A stretch of DNA of 36,703 nt from a virus. The notes under the pieces were generated by a model, which did no database searches, was not told the DNA's origin, and worked only from the letters and a program-made list of their open reading frames with translations. The position numbers and the translations under genes are program-made. Shown one piece after another: positions 6,527 to 16,042 of the stretch; the stretch's first letter is position 1; each line of letters begins with the position of its first letter. The stretch spans positions 1 through 36,703 of IMG/VR virus record IMGVR_UViG_3300033273_000670, one strand, 5' to 3'.

Positions 6527-9500
6527 ATGCCATTATCTCGCTTAGATAATTTTCTGAAGAATGTAAAAGGCAATATTCTTTATGTCGATCCTAACAACCT
6601 GGATGCGACAGATGGTGTTGAAAACCAAGGAAACTCAATGGCTCGTCCTTTCAAGACGATTCAAAGAGCTCTGATCGAAGCTGCTAGATTTTCATATCAG
6701 AAAGGAAAAGATAACGATAGATTTGAAAAGACAACGATTTATTTAGCACCTGGTCCTCACCACATTGATAATAGACCAGGATGGATTCCTAATGGTGGTG
6801 CTTTTACTCTTAGGAGTGGTGTAACTTCAAGTGATTTTACAGCATATAGTAATACAACTAATTTCGATATCTTCGATACAAATAATGACCTGTATAAGGT
6901 CAATAGTATTCATGGTGGTGTAATCATTCCTAGGGGTGTTTCAATTGTTGGTCAGGATCTGAGAAAGTGTGTCATCAGACCAATCTATGTTCCAAACCCA
7001 GAAAACAATCTGATTGAAAGATCTGCGATTTTTAGAGTCACAGGTGGTTGTTATCTAAACTCCTTCACAATTAAAGACGCAGATACAAATAAGTCTTGTT
7101 ATAAAGATTATACAAATAATCCATTTAAACCCACGTTTTCACACCATAAACTGACTGCATTTGAATATGCTGATGGTAAAAACGATGTCAATATCAATGA
7201 CGACTTCTTGACATATACAACTGATCGTACTGATCTTGACATGTATTATGAGAAGATCGGTATTGTATATGGACCTGGTAGTGGACGTGAGATCACACCA
7301 GATTATCCTAATGCAAATGTGGATATCAATCCTAAGATTGATGAATTTAGAATTGTTGGTCCAGTAGAAGGTTCAGTTGGCATCAACAGTATCAAGGCTG
7401 GAGATGGTGTAACTGCATCTACAGTTATTGATGTTCAACTCACTGAAGGTATTTTTGGTCTTAACACCGATACTAATGTCATCATCAACAATGTAACTGA
7501 TCCAAGATATAATGGTACATTCCTTGTTACTGAGATTGTAAGTACAGATGTAAATGGTACGACAGGATTTAAGTACGAAGTTCCTAATGTTCCTGCTGAT
7601 GCATTACCTAATCCAACAGGATCAAGTATTGAACTTTCTACAGACACTGTAACATCTGCATCTCCTTATATCTTTAACGTATCGTTGAGATCGATCTTCG
7701 GTATGTGTGGTATGCATGCTGATGGTAGTAAGGCTAATGGATTCAAATCCATGGTTGTTGCACAATACACTGGTGTCGGTCTTCAGGTGGATGATAAAGC
7801 GTTTGTAAAATATAATTCAACCAGTGGAACATTTGATGATTTCACAACTGTTCCAAATCTCCATACAGATATTGATGCAGTTTATAGACCAGAATACGCA
7901 AACTTCCACATCAAGGCATCGAATAACTCCTTGATTCAGTTAGTTTCAATCTTTGCTATTGGTTATGCAAATCAATTTGTAGTTGAGTCTGGTGGTGACT
8001 TCTCTGTTACGAACTCAAACTCTAACTTCGGTCAGACTGCTCTGATATCCAGAGGATATAAAAATAATGTATTTGCACAGGACGATGTTGGCTACGTCAC
8101 CCAGATCATTCCTCCAAGAACTCTGAGACCTGAAACTACAACCATCGAATTCTCGTCTATTGATATTTCAAAAACTACTTCAGTAGCTAATACGTCAAGA
8201 CTTTATCTCTATGGGGAGACAAATGTTGATGAACCACCAGTTACTACAATTCAAGGTTATAGACTTGGTGCAAAGAAAGGTGATGAATTGAATGTCATCA
8301 TTCCAGAATCTGGTGTTCCTACGAACTTCCGTGCCAGAATCGTGATGGATGACACGGCTTATGCCACAAAGAAAATCACTGGTTGCAAGAGAGGAAGAGT
8401 TGGTAGGAATGTTTCTACTGGTAATAGCATCACAAATAGTATTTTCACTCTGACCGAAGACCACCAGTTTATTCAAGGTGAATCTGTTCGAATTGTTTCA
8501 AATGATGGAAGATTACCTGATGGTCTTGAACACAATAAGGTTTACTTTGCGATTGTAGATGGACTTGGTAACGATAAGATTCAACTGGCTCAAACATTAA
8601 ATGATTCTCTGACGGGAAATAACATCAGTATTAATAATCTTGGTGATACCCTGGTTATTGAAAGTAGAGTAAGTGATAAAATCGCTGGTGATATTGGTCA
8701 CCCTGTTCAGTATGATACTACCGAAAATCAGTGGTACGTCAATGTATCAGGTGCTTCAACAGAGAACAACATTTATTCTAAAGTAACTGGTGGTGGTTTA
8801 GGTGATGCTTCACCTAGAACATTCTTAGAGAGACAAATTGATACAAGACAGTCCTCTGATAGAATTCACCAGGTTAGATTTGTTATTCCATCAACAACTG
8901 GATCTGACTCTGCAAGACCACCACTCGACAGTTACATTCTTCAAGAATCTGGTGATGTAACTGGTGCAACTAATACTGAGGTAGCACTTGAGTTTAACCC
9001 AGGTTCTGTTACCATGAGCAATGATGCTCAACTAAGAAACTTTAGATTCATTGCTGGTGTTGATTATAGAGGAGGTATTGCATACTTTGATACAGAGAAA
9101 CCTCACGGTCTCTCAATCGGCTCAACCGTAGAAATCAACAATGTCACTAGTACTAACTTCCCAACTGTTGGTGTAGGTAACTCTGGTTATAATGGTGTGT
9201 ATGAAGTCACAGGTATTTCGAGTGCAAAGACATTCTCTGTCAATCAAATCTACACCGACCCTGGCACATTTACTAATAATACATCACAGAGAACAACATC
9301 TCTCCCAACATTTAAGAAGAAAAATCTTCCTGGTAATTACCAATGTTATGATGTTACAACCATCAATGAATACAAAAATGGTGAGCAAGACGGTATTTAC
9401 TATCTGAGTCTTGTTAATTGTGACGTAAAACCCACAGTCTCTCCATTTAATACTAAAGACTTTAGTTTCCAACAACCAGTCAGAAATCTTTATCCACAGT

Positions 9501-11425
9501 TGGATAGAGACAATCCTAGATCTATGGCGGAATCGTCAGTATGTTATGCTGTTCCAGATAATATTGGTACAGTTGAAATAAATGAACCTCAAAGGAGTAT
9601 CACTGGCGAAACTCTTGAGAAACTTTTCGATGAAACTGGTATTGGTGTTGGTGTCACTGGCATCATTTCAAACAACGTTGGTACAGCATATACAATCTTT
9701 ACAGAGCATGATCACGGTTTGAACAGAATCACGAGACCTGTTATCGATAACCCTGGTGCAGGTTATGGTGATGGCTCTACCACCATCCAGTATTATTACA
9801 ATGCAAAACTTGAGAACATTAGTGCTGGTTCGATTGGTAGAAATGCTACTGCACTGGTCACAGTAGATGGTACTTCATCTGGTGAGATCATTGACATCGC
9901 TATCATGGATGGCGGTAGTGCTTATGTTGAAGGTGGTACTTTCAGAGTTGTTGGTATTGCAACGACGACTGGATTTACTGTTGCTACTGGTTCAGTAAAT
10001 AAAATCTTGGATAACAGAAACGATACCATTAATGTAAGTGGTATCAATGACTATGATGGAAGAAGATATAATGGTCAATATAGAATTACATCAATATCTG
10101 GAGTAAAAGAATTTGAAGTTGAGTTTCTTGGTGCAGAATCACCAGGTATTTCAACCACTGGACTTGGACCTGGTATTGTCGTAGGTGGATCATTCTCTGT
10201 CAATGGTCCTTCTTACGATACCGCAAGTTTTGTTTATAACAGGAATGTTGGTCTTGCAACAATCACCACAAATTATGCAAATAGTTTCCGTGTAAACAAT
10301 GGTGTTAGAATCAGTGGTGCAGCATCAACATTTTTCAATGGGGTGTTTGCATGTGTCGATAAGATTGGTTTAACCACTGTTGTGTTGAATGTTGGTATCA
10401 ATACTGTCACTCCATCCACATCTGGTACCATTAGAATTCATCCCGCAGGTATTTACACCAATGATGGTGATCTTGTGATTAGAAATGGTAGACTTCACGG
10501 TAGAGAAACCTCAATCTATGCTGGTATCTCTACGAATATCACAGGAGCAATCACCAGTAAGACCACCGACACGATCAATGTCGAGAACATGGCAAACTAT
10601 GCATTCCAGATCGGTGACTTCCTTCAAGTTGATGATGAGATCATGAGAATCAAGACGACACCAAGTAGAACTGCGACTGACACTGAACTGAAAGTGTTTA
10701 GAGGTGTATTTGGTACGATTGCAGACACACATGTTGCTGGTGCTACTGTCAATAGAGTAAGATTCTACCCAATTGAGTTTAGAAGAAATTCTATCATTCG
10801 TGCATCTGCCCATACATTTGAATATATTGGTTATGGACCTGGTAACTATTCCACCGCATTCCCAAGTAAACAGACAAAACAATTAAGCCTTGAAGAGCAA
10901 ATTAATGTACAGTCACAACCGATTGGTGGTGGTGTTGTAAACTACACTGGTATGAATGATAGAGGTGACTTCTACATTGGTAACAAGAGAATCGCTTCGA
11001 ACACTGGTAGAGAACAGGTCTACGACACTCCAATTCAAACTATGGTCGGAGAGGACCCTTATACAATTGGTTCTAAGAATGAGACATCTGAGTTTAATTA
11101 TGTTGAAGGTTCTGTTCTGAAAGTTGCAAGAAACTTCATTGTTGATGGTGGTGACTCCCGTGATATCCTGTCTCAATTCAATGGTCCTGTACAATTCTCA
11201 CAGAAGGTAACGAATACATCTGAAGAAGGATTTGAAGCAAATAGTATGTTCCTCCAGGGTAATGCATCCGTTTCCAGACAAATCACTGTTGGTATCGCAA
11301 CACCATCAAATGCTGGTAACCCTGGTGACGTTGTTTTCAATGCTAACCCAGCAAATGGTGGTTACGTCGGTTGGGTCTATACGACTAATAATGAATGGAA
11401 GACATTCGGAGATATCAGTAGTTGA
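6527..11425 (+). CDS. Giant virion structural protein with beta-helix-like head, 1632 aa
   Basis: Residues ~17-100 read ILYVDPNNLDATDG, then SMARPFKTIQRALIEAARFS and TIYLAPGPH. This is the opening of DUF1565/pectate-lyase-like right-handed beta-helix proteins. Around 460-520 is a segment (LIQLVSIFAIGY, then DFSVTNSNSNFGQ) that recurs in the 1387-aa protein at 16043. The middle is beta-rich repeats with NPGAGYGDG and GGSAYVEGG motifs. From about residue 1419 (RASAHTFEYIGYGPGN) it shares a C-terminal domain with that same protein. It is probably a long fibre or baseplate-attached adhesin that forms trimers. No polysaccharide-lyase catalytic residues were identified, so enzyme activity is not claimed. 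It has a late promoter at 6490 and weak Shine-Dalgarno. Confidence 0.85.
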   Translation: MPLSRLDNFLKNVKGNILYVDPNNLDATDGVENQGNSMARPFKTIQRALIEAARFSYQKGKDNDRFEKTTIYLAPGPHHIDNRPGWIPNGGAFTLRSGVTSSDFTAYSNTTNFDIFDTNNDLYKVNSIHGGVIIPRGVSIVGQDLRKCVIRPIYVPNPENNLIERSAIFRVTGGCYLNSFTIKDADTNKSCYKDYTNNPFKPTFSHHKLTAFEYADGKNDVNINDDFLTYTTDRTDLDMYYEKIGIVYGPGSGREITPDYPNANVDINPKIDEFRIVGPVEGSVGINSIKAGDGVTASTVIDVQLTEGIFGLNTDTNVIINNVTDPRYNGTFLVTEIVSTDVNGTTGFKYEVPNVPADALPNPTGSSIELSTDTVTSASPYIFNVSLRSIFGMCGMHADGSKANGFKSMVVAQYTGVGLQVDDKAFVKYNSTSGTFDDFTTVPNLHTDIDAVYRPEYANFHIKASNNSLIQLVSIFAIGYANQFVVESGGDFSVTNSNSNFGQTALISRGYKNNVFAQDDVGYVTQIIPPRTLRPETTTIEFSSIDISKTTSVANTSRLYLYGETNVDEPPVTTIQGYRLGAKKGDELNVIIPESGVPTNFRARIVMDDTAYATKKITGCKRGRVGRNVSTGNSITNSIFTLTEDHQFIQGESVRIVSNDGRLPDGLEHNKVYFAIVDGLGNDKIQLAQTLNDSLTGNNISINNLGDTLVIESRVSDKIAGDIGHPVQYDTTENQWYVNVSGASTENNIYSKVTGGGLGDASPRTFLERQIDTRQSSDRIHQVRFVIPSTTGSDSARPPLDSYILQESGDVTGATNTEVALEFNPGSVTMSNDAQLRNFRFIAGVDYRGGIAYFDTEKPHGLSIGSTVEINNVTSTNFPTVGVGNSGYNGVYEVTGISSAKTFSVNQIYTDPGTFTNNTSQRTTSLPTFKKKNLPGNYQCYDVTTINEYKNGEQDGIYYLSLVNCDVKPTVSPFNTKDFSFQQPVRNLYPQLDRDNPRSMAESSVCYAVPDNIGTVEINEPQRSITGETLEKLFDETGIGVGVTGIISNNVGTAYTIFTEHDHGLNRITRPVIDNPGAGYGDGSTTIQYYYNAKLENISAGSIGRNATALVTVDGTSSGEIIDIAIMDGGSAYVEGGTFRVVGIATTTGFTVATGSVNKILDNRNDTINVSGINDYDGRRYNGQYRITSISGVKEFEVEFLGAESPGISTTGLGPGIVVGGSFSVNGPSYDTASFVYNRNVGLATITTNYANSFRVNNGVRISGAASTFFNGVFACVDKIGLTTVVLNVGINTVTPSTSGTIRIHPAGIYTNDGDLVIRNGRLHGRETSIYAGISTNITGAITSKTTDTINVENMANYAFQIGDFLQVDDEIMRIKTTPSRTATDTELKVFRGVFGTIADTHVAGATVNRVRFYPIEFRRNSIIRASAHTFEYIGYGPGNYSTAFPSKQTKQLSLEEQINVQSQPIGGGVVNYTGMNDRGDFYIGNKRIASNTGREQVYDTPIQTMVGEDPYTIGSKNETSEFNYVEGSVLKVARNFIVDGGDSRDILSQFNGPVQFSQKVTNTSEEGFEANSMFLQGNASVSRQITVGIATPSNAGNPGDVVFNANPANGGYVGWVYTTNNEWKTFGDISS

Positions 11426-11450
11426 TTTATTCTGATATTTGATCTATAAT
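11422..11450 (+). promoter_or_regulatory. Near-consensus sigma70 promoter for the oxygenase cluster
   Basis: TTGATT (11422-11427), a 17-bp spacer and TATAAT (11445-11450) are found. The -35 box begins at the stop codon of the giant virion gene. No late octamer precedes the next ATG (11472), so this cluster appears to be under host-type control. Confidence 0.75.
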
Positions 11451-11471
11451 TTGAATATGTGATATCTGAAT

Positions 11472-12101
11472 ATGAGTAACATTGAATACATTCCTTTATT
11501 TCCTCAACTCGTAACCAAGACTGACACTAACCCTGAGTTCCTAGAATTCAGGGATAAGTTTATTGACTATGCGTATGAACTTAAATCAAAATCTCCTGGT
11601 ATTACGAGATCAAATAAAGGGGGATGGCACTCATCCACAAGTATTCTCGATGATGAAGACTTTCAGGATTGTGTAGGTTTTTTAGAAAAATATATCGGAC
11701 AAACTGTCCACACATTATTCAAGGATACCACCAAGGTCAAAGTTGATGGTTGTTGGCTCAATATCAACAATAGGGAAAGTGAGAATGTCATACACACTCA
11801 TCCAGGATGTCACTTATCAGGATGTTTATGGATAAAAAGTACAAATGACAGTGGTAAATTAAAAATCTATAGTGATAACGAATTTAATCATTTTAATTTG
11901 CACCAATCATACACTGAAAATGTGTTTCAAGAATTTTATTGTTCTCCACGTCATTTCTTTAAACCAATTGAGGGACATATGGTTATGTTCCCATCTGACT
12001 TAAAACACTCAGTTTATCAAAATGATGACCCATACGACAGAATTTCATTGGCATTTAACATCACTGTTCAACCACCAATAAATGAAGATGACAAATCTTG
12101 A
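11472..12101 (+). CDS. Putative 2OG-Fe(II) oxygenase (TIGR02466-like), 209 aa
   Basis: The sequence follows the TIGR02466/PF13759 pattern: NKGGWHSS near 49-55, WLNINNRESENVIHTHPG (H108, H110) leading to HLSGCLWIK, then EGHMVMFPSDLKHSV (H179), and RISLAFNI (R190, the expected 2-oxoglutarate salt-bridge Arg). Family members use Fe(II) and 2-oxoglutarate to hydroxylate an unknown substrate. Phage copies are frequent in cyanophages; proposed targets include virion or host proteins. First of three oxygenase genes that overlap head to tail, behind a sigma70-like promoter, with no visible Shine-Dalgarno. The acidic ligand of the usual HxD is not obvious here (HTH instead), which is normal for this subfamily as I recall it. 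Confidence 0.8.
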   Translation: MSNIEYIPLFPQLVTKTDTNPEFLEFRDKFIDYAYELKSKSPGITRSNKGGWHSSTSILDDEDFQDCVGFLEKYIGQTVHTLFKDTTKVKVDGCWLNINNRESENVIHTHPGCHLSGCLWIKSTNDSGKLKIYSDNEFNHFNLHQSYTENVFQEFYCSPRHFFKPIEGHMVMFPSDLKHSVYQNDDPYDRISLAFNITVQPPINEDDKS

Positions 12102-12696
12102 ATACCCTATAGTCATTGATAATATTCTCCCTCTAAATAAGTTCTTTGCGATAAGGGATGAATTTAGATATATCGGATGGTCACTCACCAACAGATCTTT
12201 AAGTGACGATGATTACATTTCTTGGGGTTGGAGAAAAAATGTCTTTCCAGCTAATTTGTTGTGTATGTACGATAGTGCTGGTATAATTAAACTTAAAATA
12301 CAAAGATATCTAAAAACAGGTTTGACATATATTAGATCACATGTAAATGGTCAAACTAGTGGTCAAGTGTCTAAAATTCATCATGATTATGATTATTCAG
12401 GAACATATACCGTTGTTGTATTCACTGAAAAAAACTGGAATACACAATGGGGTGGAGAGTTTGTATTTTTTGATAAAGATAGAGATGAATACAAATATGT
12501 GACGTATAAACCAAATAGAGGTGTTCTAATTCCAGCAGAACAAGAACATTATGGTATGTCTCCTAATCCAGCAACAAGTAGATTAAGAACTTCAGTCGCA
12601 TTTTCATACGTTACAGATGAAAAATTAGATACTTTTTTACGTACACACAAGGAACCTCGTCAATTTATTGGACCTACACATGGACCTGGATTTTAA
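12082..12696 (+). CDS. Putative 2OG-Fe(II) oxygenase (prolyl hydroxylase-like), 204 aa
   Basis: The core reads KIHHDYD (H100-x-D102 as iron ligands), YTVVVFTEKNWNTQWGGEF, then KPNRGVLIPAEQEHYG (H156, third ligand) and SRLRTSVAF (R169, cosubstrate Arg). This is the order of the P4Hc-type double-stranded beta-helix. The start at 12082 overlaps the preceding gene by 20 bases; ATG 12088 is an alternative start. The substrate is unknown. It is related to, but clearly diverged from, the oxygenase that follows: both have the ANGQT/VNGQT...H...QW-GE layout, so they are likely an old duplication. Confidence 0.82.
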   Translation: MKMTNLEYPIVIDNILPLNKFFAIRDEFRYIGWSLTNRSLSDDDYISWGWRKNVFPANLLCMYDSAGIIKLKIQRYLKTGLTYIRSHVNGQTSGQVSKIHHDYDYSGTYTVVVFTEKNWNTQWGGEFVFFDKDRDEYKYVTYKPNRGVLIPAEQEHYGMSPNPATSRLRTSVAFSYVTDEKLDTFLRTHKEPRQFIGPTHGPGF

Positions 12697-13252
12697 AAAA
12701 ATAAAAGTTATTGATGATTTTTTCTCAGAAGAAATTCGTAAACAGATCTGGGAATATCTTCACCCTACAAGACCATTATGGGCACTCACTGGTGGTGATG
12801 ACTCTCCAAATTGTTATAAGTTTTGGCATATAGATCATCTAGAGAAAGATGAATATTTTTCTAATTTTTTGTTTAGAAAAATTATCAAAAAACTTGGTGA
12901 TGAATTTAAAGATTATGGTGTTAATAGAATATATGCAAACGGTCAAACTGCTGGACAACATGGAAATGTTCATCCCGATGACGGCGATGTGACCTTTTTA
13001 TATTATCCAACACCAAAATGGATATATCAATGGGCGGGTGAATTAATTTTTTGTGAGTGTCCAGAACCAAAAGGTTTATGGGAAGGTCTTGATGAAAATA
13101 CCGTTGAATCACAAAAAATAGTAAGAGTCAGACCAAATAGAGCAGTATTATTTCCTGCAAAAATTTTACATCATGCAAATGCACCGTCTAGATACTTTGG
13201 TGATTTAAGAGTGTCATTAGCATACAAGTTGAAAAAACCGTGTAATAAATAA
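12668..13252 (+). CDS. Putative 2OG-Fe(II) oxygenase, 194 aa
   Basis: IYANGQTAGQHGNVHPDDGD gives H102-x-D104. It is followed by the WIYQWAGELIF strand, then RPNRAVLFPAKILHHANAP (H168 or H169) and RVSLAYKL (R181). It is the same fold as the previous gene. The start at 12668 gives a 29-base overlap; an in-frame ATG at 12680 (MDLDFKK) is equally plausible. The stop TAA at 13250-13252 overlaps a late promoter octamer for the next fibre gene. Last of the three-oxygenase unit; substrate unknown, possibly virion or host protein residues (inference). Confidence 0.82.
   Translation: MDLHMDLDFKKIKVIDDFFSEEIRKQIWEYLHPTRPLWALTGGDDSPNCYKFWHIDHLEKDEYFSNFLFRKIIKKLGDEFKDYGVNRIYANGQTAGQHGNVHPDDGDVTFLYYPTPKWIYQWAGELIFCECPEPKGLWEGLDENTVESQKIVRVRPNRAVLFPAKILHHANAPSRYFGDLRVSLAYKLKKPCNK
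13244..13251 (+). promoter_or_regulatory. T4-type late promoter overlapping a stop codon
   Basis: AATAAATA is embedded in the last codons of the third oxygenase, 35 bp before the fibre ATG at 13286. A GGGGAGAG ribosome-binding stretch sits between. Confidence 0.7.
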
Positions 13253-13285
13253 TAATAAAAATTACATGGGGGAGAGTGAACCCAA

Positions 13286-15643
13286 ATGGCAATCGATAAG
13301 GATTTTGTCGTAAAGAATGGTTTAGAGGTAAACGAAAACCTTCTGTATGCGGACGATAGTACGGAAAAAGTTGGTATCGGTACAACACAGGCTGACAAGA
13401 AACTTGTCGTTATTGGTGATGCCGAAATAAGTTCAAACCTTTCTGTAGGTACAACAATCACTGCACAACGTGGTGTGTTTTCTGGTGTCGTGACTGTCAC
13501 CGATGGTATTGACATTGGTATTGGTGGCACTTTTGTATCTTTTGACAAGCACGATAAAAAGATTGGTGTCAATTCAATCTCCCCACAATATACACTCGAT
13601 GTTATTGGACCAGTATCGATTGGTCAAACTGCGGAGTATATTTACGGTGACCTCACAGTTACAGGTAATATCAAAGGTACAAATCTAGAGGGTCAGATTA
13701 GTGCTGGTGGTACTGTTACATATCAAGATGTAAATATAACCGAGACTCTTAATGCTAATGGTGCAGAAATATTCACAAAATTTCGTGTTGAAGAGGTAAA
13801 TTCGAATACCTTCAGATATCTGGTAGCAGGTGATCCTGATCCAACTGGTATTGGTTTCACCCAAAATACCGATAACCCTGCAATTTATCTTAATAGAGCT
13901 CAGAAGTATGAGTTCCATGTAAGTTCTGCTGGTTTCCCCTTCTATATTAAATCCACACCTAACGCTGACCTGAACAACATCTATAACGATGGTGTTGAAC
14001 AGAATGGATCTGAGGTTGGTATTGTGACATTCAAGGTGCCGATGAATGCACCTAACATTCTGTATTACCAGGCATCCAATACTGCTGGTATGGGTGGTAC
14101 GATCTATATCGATAATGATTATCAGACATATCAAGTCGGTGTTTTAACAGTTACTGAATTACTTGACGCTCCTGGTCAGAGTGATTTTGAGAATATCTAC
14201 GTCTCTGGTATCGGCACAATCAACAATCTGAAGGGTCCTCAGGACTTCAGTGTCAGTGCTGGTATTCTGACTGTCAGACAAGATCAGACTGCTTTGATCG
14301 GTGTATCTACTGGTGCAGATGCAGTTTCAATTCAAGAGAGATCTAATAGTTTTAATTATCAACTCACATTTACTGAACCTTTTGGTGGTGGTTCAAATTA
14401 TCAGAGTTTGTATGTTGATAGTGAGACAAGTCAGCTCACATATAATCCAAGTACAAACACTCTAGTACTTGACACTGTGGTTGCCAGCTTGACTGGTATC
14501 GCAACTGGTGCCCAACGTGTTAATATCGATAGAAAGAGTGATAATAATACTTATCAGGTAGCATTCACCGAACCTGGTACTGATGAGTATCAAGCGTTAT
14601 ATCTTGATACCCAAATTAATCAGTTTACTTACAATCCAAGTACTAATACATTAACTGCTGCAAATTTTGTTGGTGATCTGACTGGAGATGTAAATGGTAC
14701 AACAACTAATGCAAACTTTATTAATGTAGATGAGAAGGGTGATAATAATACTTATCAGGTATTATTCAGTGTCAATCAAGGAGCTGGTTATCAAAGACCT
14801 TATATTGACTCTGCATCAGGTCAATTCACATATAATCCAAATACTAATACACTGACTGCTGGTAATATAGCTGGTAAGGGTGCTAATATTACTAACATCC
14901 ATGGACCTAATATTGCCACAGGTGTCATTAATGTAAATAGACTTCCTGATGCATCAACCTCTGGTCAGGGTGTCGTTCAATTAAATAATACCTTCCCACC
15001 TACAAGTACATCAACTACCACAACCATAACGACAAACGTTGCAAGACAACTTTATAATGCATCTGTTGGTGTTATTCCATCTGGTACTCGAATGTTGTTC
15101 TATCAGTCAAATGCACCGACTGGATGGACTCAGATTACCAGTAATGTTAATAACCGTGCATTGAGAGTTGTAAACAGTGAGGGTGCCAATAGTGGTGGTA
15201 ACTTGAACTTTACCTCTGCATTTACTGTCAGGACAGTCCCACTACCACAACACAGCCATAATGCAAGTGCTGGTAACCAGAGTGCCAATCACGTACATAG
15301 TGTTGAACTTTCTAGTAATGGTGCTCATGATCATGAAATAAATGACCCAGGTCATGGTCACCAATACGAGGATACAAGAGGTGATAAGAGTGATCTTAAA
15401 TATGGTGCTGAGGGTGAACCTTTATTCAATAAAAATGAAGAAGTTGAAGTAAACACAGAAGGTTCTACCACGGGTATCACCATAGAGGGTGTCGGTGGTC
15501 ACGAACATGAAGCCTCCGTTGGTAGTAATAGTGCAAATCACAAACACACTATCACCGTTGCAAATGCGGGAACTTCTGGTGCTTCAATGAACTTTGCAGT
15601 TCGATATCTTGATGTGATTATTTGTAGTAAGAACTCTTATTGA
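13286..15643 (+). CDS. Tail fibre protein with HxH-rich tip, 785 aa
   Basis: The N-terminus MAIDKDFVVKNGLEVNEN and the following GIGTTQ, SSNLSVGTTITAQ repeats are of the cyanophage fibre type. Three repeats of about 65 residues are each marked by TYQV-F...YQ-LY-D...YNPSTNTL, near residues 384, 447 and 514. From ~602 MLFYQSNAPTGWTQ begins a tip like that of collar/short-fibre proteins. Residues ~655-755 hold six HxH motifs (HSH, HVH, HDH, HGH, HEH, HKH). T4 gp12 binds zinc and the gp37 tip binds iron through HxH motifs, so a metal-threaded trimeric needle is a reasonable inference. Late promoter at 13244. It converges with the minus-strand gene by a 7-base overlap. Probably receptor-binding. 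Confidence 0.85.
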   Translation: MAIDKDFVVKNGLEVNENLLYADDSTEKVGIGTTQADKKLVVIGDAEISSNLSVGTTITAQRGVFSGVVTVTDGIDIGIGGTFVSFDKHDKKIGVNSISPQYTLDVIGPVSIGQTAEYIYGDLTVTGNIKGTNLEGQISAGGTVTYQDVNITETLNANGAEIFTKFRVEEVNSNTFRYLVAGDPDPTGIGFTQNTDNPAIYLNRAQKYEFHVSSAGFPFYIKSTPNADLNNIYNDGVEQNGSEVGIVTFKVPMNAPNILYYQASNTAGMGGTIYIDNDYQTYQVGVLTVTELLDAPGQSDFENIYVSGIGTINNLKGPQDFSVSAGILTVRQDQTALIGVSTGADAVSIQERSNSFNYQLTFTEPFGGGSNYQSLYVDSETSQLTYNPSTNTLVLDTVVASLTGIATGAQRVNIDRKSDNNTYQVAFTEPGTDEYQALYLDTQINQFTYNPSTNTLTAANFVGDLTGDVNGTTTNANFINVDEKGDNNTYQVLFSVNQGAGYQRPYIDSASGQFTYNPNTNTLTAGNIAGKGANITNIHGPNIATGVINVNRLPDASTSGQGVVQLNNTFPPTSTSTTTTITTNVARQLYNASVGVIPSGTRMLFYQSNAPTGWTQITSNVNNRALRVVNSEGANSGGNLNFTSAFTVRTVPLPQHSHNASAGNQSANHVHSVELSSNGAHDHEINDPGHGHQYEDTRGDKSDLKYGAEGEPLFNKNEEVEVNTEGSTTGITIEGVGGHEHEASVGSNSANHKHTITVANAGTSGASMNFAVRYLDVIICSKNSY

Positions 15644-15963
15644 TTAGGTGGCAACGTATTAATTGGGGGATGAGGTGTAATTTGTGCCTGAACAATCCCC
15701 TGATTTATTGCATGTGCATATAATTGATTATTTCTATCATTCGCTGCTACCGTTTCGTTTCTAAAACTTTCTACTGCAGCAGTTGTTTGTCGTGACATTT
15801 GAGAGTTTTCGACAGCCATCATTGGCATCCAAGCCACAGCACATTTATAATTGTTTACCTCTTGTCCAGTTTGTGGATTATACCCCTGTACTTGTGTATA
15901 CCATGCACACTTATGTTCAACACACTTCTTCTTAATTAACGGACAAAATTCACCATCTTTCAT
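15637..15963 (-). CDS. Cys-cluster protein on the opposite strand, 108 aa
   Basis: This is the only convincing minus-strand gene. The N-terminus is MKDGEFCPLIKKKCVEHKCA, with C7, C14 and C19, then WYTQVQGYNPQTG and C41 in KCAVAWMPMM. The spacing suggests a four-cysteine metal (Zn or Fe-S) site. The second half (RQTTAAVESFRNETVAAN) is helical, and the tail is Pro/Gln-rich. I have the impression that similar CPLI...C...HKCAWY proteins occur in other cyanophages, but their role is unknown to me. It has its own divergent late promoter at 15991-15998, 28 bp upstream of its start. Its 3' end overlaps the fibre gene end by 7 bases. Confidence 0.8.
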   Translation of the reverse strand: MKDGEFCPLIKKKCVEHKCAWYTQVQGYNPQTGQEVNNYKCAVAWMPMMAVENSQMSRQTTAAVESFRNETVAANDRNNQLYAHAINQGIVQAQITPHPPINTLPPNQ

Positions 15964-15990
15964 CTTGTTAAATACTGAATGATCTGAAAA

Positions 15991-15998
15991 TATTTATC
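15991..15998 (-). promoter_or_regulatory. T4-type late promoter, minus strand (GATAAATA)
   Basis: On the plus strand TATTTATC reads GATAAATA in reverse. It is 28 bp from the start codon of the Cys-cluster gene, the same geometry as plus-strand late promoters here. Confidence 0.65.
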
Positions 15999-16007
15999 TG
16001 GTTATAT

Positions 16008-16015
16008 TATAAATA
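16008..16015 (+). promoter_or_regulatory. T4-type late promoter, perfect TATAAATA
   Basis: An exact consensus octamer, 28 bp before the ATG at 16043 and only 9 bases from the divergent minus-strand promoter. A GGAAGGA ribosome binding stretch follows. Confidence 0.85.
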
Positions 16016-16042
16016 CAACTAACGGAAGGAAAATCATAGGTA

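Noticed and set aside
6527-11425. Polysaccharide lyase activity for the giant beta-helix protein
   Set aside because: Only the structural opening of the beta-helix family is visible; no set of catalytic residues could be identified.
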